Origin: an uncultured Eubacteriales bacterium
GTDB lineage: Bacteria > Bacillota > Clostridia > Monoglobales > Monoglobaceae
Reading direction: 5' to 3'
Assembly (NCBI GenBank): GCA_905201285.1
Contig: CAJKNM010000023.1
Coordinates: 1 to 21,546 of the forward strand
Length of the DNA stretch: 21,546 nt
A program made the position numbers and the translations under genes. Under the pieces are notes generated by a model. It searched no databases, was not told the origin of the DNA, and saw nothing but the letters and a program-made list of their open reading frames with translations. Below, one piece after another: positions 7,683-15,051 of this stretch. Positions within the stretch are counted from its first letter, which is position 1; every line of letters begins with the position of its first letter.

Positions 7683-8270
7683 TCAGTCGGTTAGATATTC
7701 CTTGAACTTTTTCAATGCGGAAAAGCGGTGGCTGAGCGCATTCTTGATGTGCGGTTCAAGCTCGGCCATCGTCTTGTCATAACGCTCGACATAAAATACC
7801 GGGTCATAGCCGAAGCCACCGTTTCCCATAGGCTTTAGGCTGATAAAGCCGTCACACTCGCCGCGGAAGGTCACGGTTTCTTCGCCCGGCATTGAAAAAG
7901 CAATAACGCATACGAACCTTGCGCCGCGCTTGTCGAATGTCACGCCGTTCAATGCCGTCATAAGCTTTTCTATATTTTCTTGGTCTGTGGCGTGTTCGCC
8001 GGCATAACGCGCGGTGTATACGCCCGGCGCACCGCCGAGAAAGTCGACACAGAGTCCGCTGTCGTCCGCTATGGTGGGTTTTCCCGTTGCACGCATTATT
8101 GTTTCGGCTTTTTTAACGGCGTTTTCCTCGAAGGTCGTTCCGTCCTCAACAACGGATATATCGCCTGCGCCGGCTTCGGTCTGGGTGATGACGTCAAAGC
8201 CGCCGCCCAGAATTGTTTTGATTTCGTCAGCCTTATGTTTGTTTTTGCTTGCAAGTACAAATGTGTTCAT
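7683..8270 (-). CDS. rdgB: XTP/dITP diphosphatase (RdgB/HAM1 family)
   Basis: 195 residues, normal for the family. Motifs in order: ASKNKHKADEI (7-17, nucleotide-binding start), TTFEENAVKKAE (45-56), ADDSGLCVD (68-76) with the metal-binding acidic residues, GVYTARYAG (83-91), GNGGFGYDPVFY (about 148-159) and SHRFSALKKF (about 180-189). The enzyme hydrolyses dITP, XTP and ITP to monophosphates in the cytoplasm and keeps deaminated purines out of DNA and RNA. Start ATG 8270 has GAAAGGA eight bases upstream. It lies 71 bases downstream of addB on the same strand, so co-transcription is plausible and puts two genome-maintenance genes together. Confidence 0.95.
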   Translation of the reverse strand: MNTFVLASKNKHKADEIKTILGGGFDVITQTEAGAGDISVVEDGTTFEENAVKKAETIMRATGKPTIADDSGLCVDFLGGAPGVYTARYAGEHATDQENIEKLMTALNGVTFDKRGARFVCVIAFSMPGEETVTFRGECDGFISLKPMGNGGFGYDPVFYVERYDKTMAELEPHIKNALSHRFSALKKFKEYLTD

Positions 8271-8341
8271 TTTTATAATCCTTTCTCAATTTAATGCTCT
8301 TTCAATTTACTTTATTGTATCTCTGTACAGTTAAATATGCG

Positions 8342-11300
8342 TCAGTCGGCTTTTCCGCAGGAAACGCCGAACGGACAGTATTCGCACGCGTCATATTTGA
8401 ATTTCTTCACGTATGGCTCCGCCTTGATATTTCCGTCATATATTTCAAGCGCCGAGGCGAGAATTTTCTCGTTTGCGGCATTGATTCTATCTTCAAGCTC
8501 CTGCGGCGAGACGAGTGATGTATTTCCCTTCGGCATAAATTTTTCGCCGTTCTCGCCGCCTTTGCTGTAGCCGGCAACAACAAGCGAGTCGCTGTTCAGC
8601 CAGCCGCCGAAGGAAACCTCATTGTTTATAAGCTTCTCAACCTCGCCGTCTGAGCCGCTTTTTAAGTCATCGGCGTTTATAATCGGGTCGGTCATCTGCA
8701 TATAAAGCATGGCCGCGGGGCTTGCTTTCATTCTCTTACAGATTATATCCGAGTACAGAAGCGGCTGGAATTTGACTCCCGCCTTCGCAAGTTCAGCGTC
8801 AAGCTCGGTCTTTGATGATTTATAGTCGATTATGCTTATATAATTCTTTCCGTCTATTACGGCTGAGTCAGCGCGGTCAATCTGACCGCGCAGAACTGCG
8901 AATTCGCTTCCGCTGTCATCCTTAAGCGACAGAGCCGGAAGGTCGCCGCCGGTTTTGATTGTCAGCTCATTACCGAGAGGGCGGAACATACTCGAACGAT
9001 AGAACTTGACCGTTTCCCACGCGGTTCGGGCGGTTATGCCCTGCATACGGGTGACTATATATTTATAGTAGGATGAGCCTTGATACAAAAGCTGTTCCTT
9101 TTCCTGTGCGATATTCTTCACTATATCATATATGCGGCTGAAACAGTTCTCGCGGGTAATCGCGAAATAGTCGCCGCCCGACCTCGCTATATCCGAAAAG
9201 TATCGATATAGAGCGTTGTGTTGAATTGAGCCCATACTCTGTGACTTTATGCCTGCCTTGTCGCGCTCTTTGGCGAGCAGGCCGTACTGCATAAAATACG
9301 CAAAGGCACAGGAGTTGTATTTTTCAAGCCTGGTTGCGCTAAGCATAAGAGTGTCGCCGTAGATGGCGCGGACGCTCTTTCTTGTGAGCTTTTCGGGGAT
9401 AGGAGAGGATATTCTTTCGATTACACCGTCAAGCTCTTTTTTGTATTCCTTATCCTCCGAAAAGTATTCGTATAAAATCTTTCCTATAGAAGGAAGCGAG
9501 TCAAGACTTCCCTTTGATTTTGCCAGCATAGAACACAGTGTGTCAAATGCCGCACGTTTCCCCTCGATTCCGAGAAGCGGGTCGCCGCCCGAATCGGGAG
9601 CTGCGGTTTCTATTTTGTCAAACACGCGGTCGGTTATTCTTTTTATTATGGGTGACGGCGAAAGCATACCTCCGTCATTATCCGCCGACGAATAAAACAG
9701 GTATAATTGTTCCGACGCGGCGGTCAGTGTCGAATAGATAAGAAGCTGTTCTTCGGAAAGCTTTGCGTCAAGCACCGGTGCAAGCTGAACACCGAGGTTT
9801 TTGAGCTGTAACCTCTCTGAGTCGGAAATAAGTCCCTCAGAGGTATGCGGCCTCGGGAAAACCCCGTCATTCATTCCGAGAACAATGACAATCGGCGTGT
9901 TTTCGTTTCTGAATCGGTCTATCTGACTGAATACAACGCCGCCCTGCGTCTGCGGGGTCAGCCCGACCGATATTCCTCCGCAAGAGCTTTTGAACAAATC
10001 ATAAAAATCCTGCCACGTTATATTTTCATTGTCCATAAGAGCCGAAATCTGAGCCAGAACCGAGATTACACTATTCCACACCTGTCTGTATTCGTCCGCA
10101 AGGTATGGCATATCCGCCTGTCTGAAATCTTCACAGATTGACTTAATCCTGTCAGACAGCTTGAATTTTTCAAGAGCCTTTAAAATTACGTCACAAATCT
10201 GACCGGCGGTTTTTCTTCCGCTCAGATTTTTAATAAGATATTGCGGAAGAGCGCAAAGCGCCGCACGCGTTGAGTTTATCTCGTCAATATTATAGCCGTC
10301 CGGCGAGTATTCCCATACATCCTTGTTCCAATCCGCGTAGGACGGGGCGACCGCAAGGAGATAGTTCTCAAAGGTGTCTGTACAGTAATCGGGAACATCA
10401 AGGATTCCGGCACGGGCGATTGTCATAATCCTGTCATACGAATAGCCGTAAGCAACGATTTCAAGTGCGGCGCACAGCATTGAGGGCAGAGGTTTTGTAA
10501 GAATACTCCTGCGCGTGTCAAGAAAGATGTCGATTCCGCGGCTTGAAAAGATTGCCGGCATAATTCGGTTGTAAGTGTTTGTGTCGCGTGCCAGAATGAG
10601 GAAGTCGGAAAACCGACGGTTTTCCGTGCGGCAGAGCCGAATAATCAGGTCGGCGGCCGCCTCGGCCTCGCGATAGGCGTTGCTCAGCTTGAATATATGT
10701 ATGTTTTCGGGGCGCTTGCCGTACGGCTTCGGGCGGCCCGAAAAATAATTCAATCTCAGATGCGCCAAGTCGGATTCGGTATCAGAGCTTAAGACGCTTA
10801 TCGGTTCGGATACCTCTGTGCCGAGGTTCTCCGCCAGCTCAGCAAGCCGGCGGCAGGTCGCCGCAATCGGTTCAAATAAGGATGAGGGACGGTCAATACT
10901 GTCACAAGACATTGCCGCGGTGACGTCCATAAGTTTCATAAGCTCGCCGATGGCGGTATATTCAACAGGAGTGAAAGAACGAAAATGCAAAATAAACAAA
11001 TGGCCGCGAAGAAAGTCGCACCTGCTGAGCTTAGGACAGATTAAGGTCAGATTATCCTCGGCATCGGCGGCCTGTTCGTTCATATATCCGTTAAAGGTGT
11101 CAAGGATAAGCGAAATATCTTCAAGCTTTGAGGAAAGCTCATCGTTATCCGTGCCTTGTGCAGCGGCGGTCAGAAGCTCGGAGGATACGCCATAGCGCTT
11201 GAATTCCGAGATGAGCTCAACCAAGTCGGAGGAGAATCCGCGCCTTTGCATTGCTGAGCCTAAGTATCGCATCTTCTTGCGGAGGGCGCGGATGGTTCTT

Positions 11301-11569
11301 GCGGCAATTATCTGCCTGCCTGCTCCGTCAACATATTTCAGCCTGAGCGGACCGAGCTTTGAAAGCACGAGATTGCACAGCCGTGAGAAGGTTATGACCT
11401 TTATTCTTGCCTGTGCGGTTATGCCAAAGTCGCGGATGACCGATTTTTCCGCCGAAAGCGAAAACTGTTCCGGCACCAAAATCCATACGCTGCCGTCGGC
11501 TGAATCGATTTTGTTTTTAATGTATATATCCTTGTCGGCGCTGTCGGGACCATAGATTATGTTCAGCAT
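8342..11569 (-). CDS. addB: AddB subunit of the AddAB helicase-nuclease, with degenerate P-loop
   Basis: 1075 residues. The N-terminal helicase-like domain begins MLNIIYGPDSADKDIYI, then LVPEQFSLSAEKS, a stretch characteristic of AddB. The C-terminal RecB-like nuclease shows GQIDRAD, IIDYKSS (Asp915, Lys917) and QPLLYSD. The iron-sulphur cysteines are present: Cys754 in YNSCAFAYF and C-x2-C-x5-C at 1062, 1065 and 1071. AddAB resects double-strand breaks and loads RecA. Odd points: the usual GRxGSGKT P-loop is replaced by GPDSADKD (7-14), keeping Lys but losing the Gly before it and the Thr/Ser after it; and addA, normally adjacent, is absent on both sides. Start ATG 11569 follows AGGAGGT by four bases. 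The nuclease looks active; ATP binding by this subunit is doubtful. Confidence 0.9.
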   Translation of the reverse strand: MLNIIYGPDSADKDIYIKNKIDSADGSVWILVPEQFSLSAEKSVIRDFGITAQARIKVITFSRLCNLVLSKLGPLRLKYVDGAGRQIIAARTIRALRKKMRYLGSAMQRRGFSSDLVELISEFKRYGVSSELLTAAAQGTDNDELSSKLEDISLILDTFNGYMNEQAADAEDNLTLICPKLSRCDFLRGHLFILHFRSFTPVEYTAIGELMKLMDVTAAMSCDSIDRPSSLFEPIAATCRRLAELAENLGTEVSEPISVLSSDTESDLAHLRLNYFSGRPKPYGKRPENIHIFKLSNAYREAEAAADLIIRLCRTENRRFSDFLILARDTNTYNRIMPAIFSSRGIDIFLDTRRSILTKPLPSMLCAALEIVAYGYSYDRIMTIARAGILDVPDYCTDTFENYLLAVAPSYADWNKDVWEYSPDGYNIDEINSTRAALCALPQYLIKNLSGRKTAGQICDVILKALEKFKLSDRIKSICEDFRQADMPYLADEYRQVWNSVISVLAQISALMDNENITWQDFYDLFKSSCGGISVGLTPQTQGGVVFSQIDRFRNENTPIVIVLGMNDGVFPRPHTSEGLISDSERLQLKNLGVQLAPVLDAKLSEEQLLIYSTLTAASEQLYLFYSSADNDGGMLSPSPIIKRITDRVFDKIETAAPDSGGDPLLGIEGKRAAFDTLCSMLAKSKGSLDSLPSIGKILYEYFSEDKEYKKELDGVIERISSPIPEKLTRKSVRAIYGDTLMLSATRLEKYNSCAFAYFMQYGLLAKERDKAGIKSQSMGSIQHNALYRYFSDIARSGGDYFAITRENCFSRIYDIVKNIAQEKEQLLYQGSSYYKYIVTRMQGITARTAWETVKFYRSSMFRPLGNELTIKTGGDLPALSLKDDSGSEFAVLRGQIDRADSAVIDGKNYISIIDYKSSKTELDAELAKAGVKFQPLLYSDIICKRMKASPAAMLYMQMTDPIINADDLKSGSDGEVEKLINNEVSFGGWLNSDSLVVAGYSKGGENGEKFMPKGNTSLVSPQELEDRINAANEKILASALEIYDGNIKAEPYVKKFKYDACEYCPFGVSCGKAD

Positions 11570-11591
11570 ATATACCTCCTGTAATTAAAAT

Positions 11592-11655
11592 GTTGCGCAG
11601 GCCGACCGATAAATTGATAAAACAGAGAATCAAAAAATCAGTCTGCCGGCGCAAC
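11592..11655. repeat. Imperfect 19-bp inverted repeat between the NSS transporter gene and addB
   Basis: Arms at 11592-11610 (GTTGCGCAGGCCGACCGAT) and 11637-11655 match as inverted copies at 16 of 19 positions, with one of the three differences a G-U pair in one orientation. Between them a second small inverted repeat (TTGAT/ATCAA) extends the hairpin. It begins nine bases after the transporter stop and ends some 16 bases before the addB ribosome site. It could be a terminator/attenuator, a structured leader, or a small mobile repeat. Confidence 0.6.
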
Positions 11656-11663
11656 GCGAATTG

Positions 11664-13049
11664 TTATTTTATAAGCATTGAAATATATCCCTGTGCCCAT
11701 ACAATCAGAATTATGAGCGGAAGAACATATTTAATATATATCCTCAGGCATTTAGGGAAGGTAATTCCCTTTTCGCCCGTATTAACCTCTTTGATAAAAT
11801 TGCTCCAGCCCCAGCCGTGTTTGTTGTAGGTACAGAAGATTACATAGAAGAACGAACCGAGGGGAAGAACATTGTTGCTTATAATAAAGTCCTCTATGTC
11901 CATAAGCGACTTTCCGCCGAGCTGAATAAATGACCAAAGGCTGTTCCCGAGTACGGCGGGAAGGGCGAGAACAAATACCAGGCATATATTAATGAGCGCA
12001 ATCTTTCGGCGATTAAGCGGAGTAAGCTCAATCCAGAATGACATAATATTCTCAAAAACGCCTATAACCGTTGAAAATGACGCGAAAATCATAAATAAGA
12101 AGAAAAGCGTTCCTATTATTCTTCCGCCGGGCATAGTGTTAAAGATGCTCGACAGAGTGGTGAAGAGAAAGCTTGCGCCCACGTTTCCGGCGTCCGCTGT
12201 TACACCGTTGTTATAGGTGAAGCACGCGGGGAAGATGATGAGACCCGACATAATCGCGACAAGGGTATCGAGCGAAACAATCGTTATAGATTCACCGAGA
12301 AGCTTGTGATCGTTGCCGATATAGCTTCCGAAGATAGCTATTGAACCCATACCTATCGAGAGGGTAAAGAACGCCTGACCCATCGCCGATGAGATAACCG
12401 TCCATACGCCCGCCTCTTTGAAGTGTTCAAACGACGGAATAAGATAAAACTTTAATCCTTCGGCCGCGTTTGAAAGCGTACAGCAGTATATCGCAAGGCC
12501 GAGCATAAGTATAAAGAGTGCAATCATCATAACTTTTGTGATACGCTCCACGCCGTTTTGAAGGCCAAGAGAGCATATCCCGAAGCAGATGAGAATTACA
12601 CCGAGCGTCGATACGATGTTAAGACCCGTATTTGTGACTGTCGCACCGAAGTAGGCGGGAAGCTCTGCGTTCGGAATCGTCAGAATCGAACCCGACAGAT
12701 ATTTAAAGAAGTAAATCAGCATCCAGCCGGATATTACCGTATAAAACATCATAAGAAGATAGTTTCCGCCGATTCCGAGGTACTTCATAAAATGCCACTT
12801 CTGACCGGGCTTTTCAAGAACCTCAAACGATGATGCGATGCTTCTCTTGCTTGCTCTTCCGACGGTCAGCTCGGCTGTCATAGCCGGGATGCCGAGAAGT
12901 ATCAAAAATAAAATATAAATCAGTACGAATACGGCACCGCCGTATGCACCGGTGGTAATCGGAAAACGATAGACGTTTCCGAGACCGATTGCACAGCCCG
13001 CCGATATAAGTATGAAGCCCAGTCTTGAGCCGAATTTTTCTCTCTCCAT
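11664..13049 (-). CDS. Sodium-dependent transporter, NSS (SNF) family
   Basis: 461 residues, about eleven hydrophobic segments, as usual in bacterial NSS proteins. The start carries the family signature: SRLGFILISAGCAIGLGN, then VYRFPITTGAYGGAVF, in which the unwound first helix binds sodium and substrate (NVYRFP where NVWRFP is commoner). Later segments such as GQAFFTLSIGMGS (helix 6 region) also fit. It should import an amino acid or related amine with sodium across the cytoplasmic membrane; many bacterial members, such as TnaT and MhsT, take aromatic or hydrophobic amino acids, but specificity here is unknown. Start ATG 13049 has GGAG six bases upstream. It lies 26 bases downstream of the CNNM/CorC gene and is probably co-transcribed with it. 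Confidence 0.93.
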   Translation of the reverse strand: MEREKFGSRLGFILISAGCAIGLGNVYRFPITTGAYGGAVFVLIYILFLILLGIPAMTAELTVGRASKRSIASSFEVLEKPGQKWHFMKYLGIGGNYLLMMFYTVISGWMLIYFFKYLSGSILTIPNAELPAYFGATVTNTGLNIVSTLGVILICFGICSLGLQNGVERITKVMMIALFILMLGLAIYCCTLSNAAEGLKFYLIPSFEHFKEAGVWTVISSAMGQAFFTLSIGMGSIAIFGSYIGNDHKLLGESITIVSLDTLVAIMSGLIIFPACFTYNNGVTADAGNVGASFLFTTLSSIFNTMPGGRIIGTLFFLFMIFASFSTVIGVFENIMSFWIELTPLNRRKIALINICLVFVLALPAVLGNSLWSFIQLGGKSLMDIEDFIISNNVLPLGSFFYVIFCTYNKHGWGWSNFIKEVNTGEKGITFPKCLRIYIKYVLPLIILIVWAQGYISMLIK

Positions 13050-13075
13050 TTTAAACTCCTTAATCTCTTGTTTTG

Positions 13076-14341
13076 TTATTCATTTTCATTATTTTCTTCT
13101 TGTTTTTCGTCAGGACGGCAAACGACTTTAACCTCGTCTATACGATGATTGTCAACCTTAGCAACAGTTATCGTCATATTCTCATAATCAAAGCTTTCGC
13201 CTTTTTCCGGAACCTTTTCAAGCTTTTCCATCACCCAGCCGCTGAGTGATGTGCTTTCAGACTCGGCATCAATCGAGAAGTATTCACAAAAGTCATCAAA
13301 GTCCATATGTCCGCTGACGAGATATGTGTCCTTTCCGCACTTTCTAACGGGTTCGATAACCTCATCGTGTTCATCCCAAATTTCACCGACAATCTCTTCG
13401 AGAATATCCTCCATTGTGACAATACCATAGGTTCCGCCGTATTCGTCCAGAACAACAGCAAGGTGCGACTTGCTCTTCTGAAGCTTTTGAAGCATCTCGT
13501 TAATTTTTTCATTGCGAAGGACAAAAATAACCGGAGTTATTATATCCTCAACGCGTTTATCGGTGATACCCTTCGATGTGTAAAAATCCTTGATGTGGAT
13601 TGCGCCGACAATGTTGTCAATGTTCTCGCTGTATACCAAAATACGTGAAAACTTTGAGGTAGAAAAAACCTCAGCAATTTCGCTTTTGCTTGCCTCAATC
13701 GAAACGGCCTCGAGGTCAACGCGGTGAGTGAGAATATCCTCCGCTTCTATCCCGGTGAACTCAATAACGTTCTTTAAAAGCTCGCCTTCATTCTCATCGA
13801 TTGCGCCGTCCTGCTGAACCTCGTCAACCAACAGACGAAGCTCCTCCTGAGACATTTTTGTTTCGGAATCCAGATGGAACAGCTTTGCTAAAAGGCTCTT
13901 CCATGCCGAAAACAAAATATTGACCGGCGTAAGAACAATGATTAAAAGCTTTAGAAACGGCGCCGAAAATATTGCAAATTGTTCAGGACAGTCCTTGGCT
14001 AGACTCTTCGGCGAAATTTCGCCGAAAATCAAAACCAATATCGTGATAATGATGGTGGAGTACGTCGCACCCGCGTCGCCGTATAGCTTGACAAACAAGA
14101 CCGTTCCGAGTGAAGCGAGCGAAATATTGACAATGTTGTTTCCGACCAGAACGGTGGATATGAGCTTGTCGTAATTCTCGGATAAGGCAAGCGCACTGCC
14201 CGCCCTTTTGTTTCCGTTTTCGGCAAGCATACGTAATCGTGTTTTGTTAAGTGACGAATAAGCTGTCTCAGTGGCGGAAAAGTATGCTGAAAGAGCAACA
14301 AGTATAAACATCGCCACAAGGTAAGAAATATAATTTTCCAT
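13076..14341 (-). CDS. CNNM/CorC-type membrane protein (DUF21, CBS pair, CorC_HlyC domain)
   Basis: 421 residues. Domains in order: DUF21/CNNM transmembrane domain (about 1-190) with the opening helix and SATETAYSSLNKTRL, plus VGNNIVNI and FGEISPKSLAK; a CBS pair (about 205-325) with SRILVYSENIDNIVGAIHIK and HLAVVLDEYGGTYGIVTMED; and the C-terminal CorC_HlyC domain (about 335-410) with LVSGHMDFDDF. Often annotated as hemolysin, the family is better linked to magnesium or cobalt efflux, probably sodium-coupled. A very acidic tail (EKQEENNENE) ends it. Start ATG 14341 has CGGAG upstream. It follows a strong promoter and a possible 39-residue small ORF, and precedes a sodium symporter, so the transcript may be an ion-transport operon. 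Confidence 0.92.
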   Translation of the reverse strand: MENYISYLVAMFILVALSAYFSATETAYSSLNKTRLRMLAENGNKRAGSALALSENYDKLISTVLVGNNIVNISLASLGTVLFVKLYGDAGATYSTIIITILVLIFGEISPKSLAKDCPEQFAIFSAPFLKLLIIVLTPVNILFSAWKSLLAKLFHLDSETKMSQEELRLLVDEVQQDGAIDENEGELLKNVIEFTGIEAEDILTHRVDLEAVSIEASKSEIAEVFSTSKFSRILVYSENIDNIVGAIHIKDFYTSKGITDKRVEDIITPVIFVLRNEKINEMLQKLQKSKSHLAVVLDEYGGTYGIVTMEDILEEIVGEIWDEHDEVIEPVRKCGKDTYLVSGHMDFDDFCEYFSIDAESESTSLSGWVMEKLEKVPEKGESFDYENMTITVAKVDNHRIDEVKVVCRPDEKQEENNENE

Positions 14342-14393
14342 TAAAATATACCATCTCCGTTATATTATTTCTTTTCGTTTGAAAAAATATGCG

Positions 14394-14513
14394 CTAAATA
14401 CGCAAAAAGACACATTCGCTCTGCAAACAGAACGTGCAGCGCAAATATGCCGTCATCAAAGAAAAGGGTATATTAAACTTATTACCGTTTGTGTCACTAT
14501 CGTCAGAATCCAT
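14394..14513 (-). CDS. Possible 39-residue small ORF in the leader of the CNNM/CorC gene
   Basis: The ATG at 14513 is about 27 bases downstream of the predicted start point of a consensus promoter and is preceded by GAGAGGAG at about eight bases. The ORF runs 39 codons, starts MDSDDSDTNGNKF and ends CTFCLQSECVFLRI, with three Cys in the last third. It stops 52 bases before the CNNM/CorC start. No family is recognised and no membrane helix is evident. It may be a leader peptide controlling the downstream gene, a small regulatory protein, or a chance ORF. Placement directly between promoter and gene, with a good ribosome site, is the only support. Confidence 0.35.
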   Translation of the reverse strand: MDSDDSDTNGNKFNIPFSLMTAYLRCTFCLQSECVFLRI

Positions 14514-14546
14514 TTTCTTTTCTCCTCTCGGCATAAATATACCTAT

Positions 14547-14575
14547 ATGATAACATAAATCTTAAAAAATGTCAA
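14547..14575 (-). promoter_or_regulatory. Strong SigA promoter for the CNNM/CorC - NSS transporter operon
   Basis: On the minus strand TTGACA (14575-14570), a 17-base spacer, then TATCAT (14552-14547) with TG one base before the -10. The -35 is a perfect consensus. Transcription would start near 14540, giving a leader of about 200 bases before the CNNM/CorC start codon. Confidence 0.85.
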
Positions 14576-14604
14576 TCAATAGTTTGTGTTCGATTATAAC
14601 AATC

Positions 14605-14626
14605 CGGTAACAAAACGGTAAAAAAC
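14605..14626. repeat. Two tandem 11-base copies upstream of the CNNM/CorC promoter
   Basis: CGGTAACAAAA (14605-14615) is followed directly by CGGTAAAAAAC (14616-14626). They lie about 30 bases upstream of the -35 box on the far side from the gene, a position suitable for a direct-repeat activator site. Could be chance in AT-rich DNA. Confidence 0.3.
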
Positions 14627-14636
14627 AGCAAAGGCC

Positions 14637-14681
14637 AAAAAACGCCGTTCGACTGTCCGAGATAAGACAAGCCAAGCGGCG
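14637..14681 (-). terminator. Intrinsic terminator of the pheS-pheT-ireB operon
   Basis: On the minus strand CGCCG (14681-14677) pairs with CGGCG (14647-14643) and an imperfect stem continues inward around TTATCTC, followed by TTTTTT (14642-14637). It starts 19 bases after the ireB stop codon. Confidence 0.85.
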
Positions 14682-14699
14682 CTTTTGCGCATAAATATA

Positions 14700-14993
14700 T
14701 TATTTTTCGTCAAGATTCTGGTTAGCGGTATGCTCAACATAGAAAGTGACAAGCTCTTCTAAGATTTCATCTCTCTCAAGACGGCGAATCAGGCTTCGCG
14801 CGCTGTTGTGAGATGTAATATAAGAAGGGTCGCCCGACAGAATGTATCCGACAATCTGGTTTATGGGGTTATAACCCTTTTCCTTTAAGGCATTATGAAC
14901 CCTTATCAGAATTTCACGAGGCTCCATCGGTTTTTCGGCCTTTACATCGAACTTTACCGTGTTCCCGAAATCATTGTTTTTATTAAAATCCAT
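14700..14993 (-). CDS. ireB: IreB family regulatory phosphoprotein (UPF0297)
   Basis: 97 residues from the chosen start. The core PREILIRVHNALKEKGYNPI, then NQIVGYILSGDPSYITSHNS, ARSLIRRLERDEILEELV is the near-invariant UPF0297/IreB signature. In Enterococcus IreB is phosphorylated on N-terminal threonines by the Ser/Thr kinase IreK (PASTA kinase) and controls cephalosporin resistance; here the only N-terminal Thr is Thr12 in GNTVKFD. The start at 14993 (GGTGA seven bases upstream) fits the family; upstream in-frame Met codons lie inside the pheT end and are rejected. The gene usually sits between alaS and ruvX (yrrK) in Firmicutes; here it follows pheT by 58 bases and is last in the operon, an unusual setting. 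Confidence 0.93.
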   Translation of the reverse strand: MDFNKNNDFGNTVKFDVKAEKPMEPREILIRVHNALKEKGYNPINQIVGYILSGDPSYITSHNSARSLIRRLERDEILEELVTFYVEHTANQNLDEK

Positions 14994-15051
14994 ATGCTTT
15001 TCACCAATGCCTTTCTTTCTGATTTGTCTGTAAATAAATCCTAAAGCGCCG

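Noticed and set aside
14342..14540. Magnesium (M-box) or manganese riboswitch ahead of the CNNM/CorC gene
   Set aside because: Considered because of the likely ion-efflux role and the 200-base leader, but I could not recognise the conserved core of either class.
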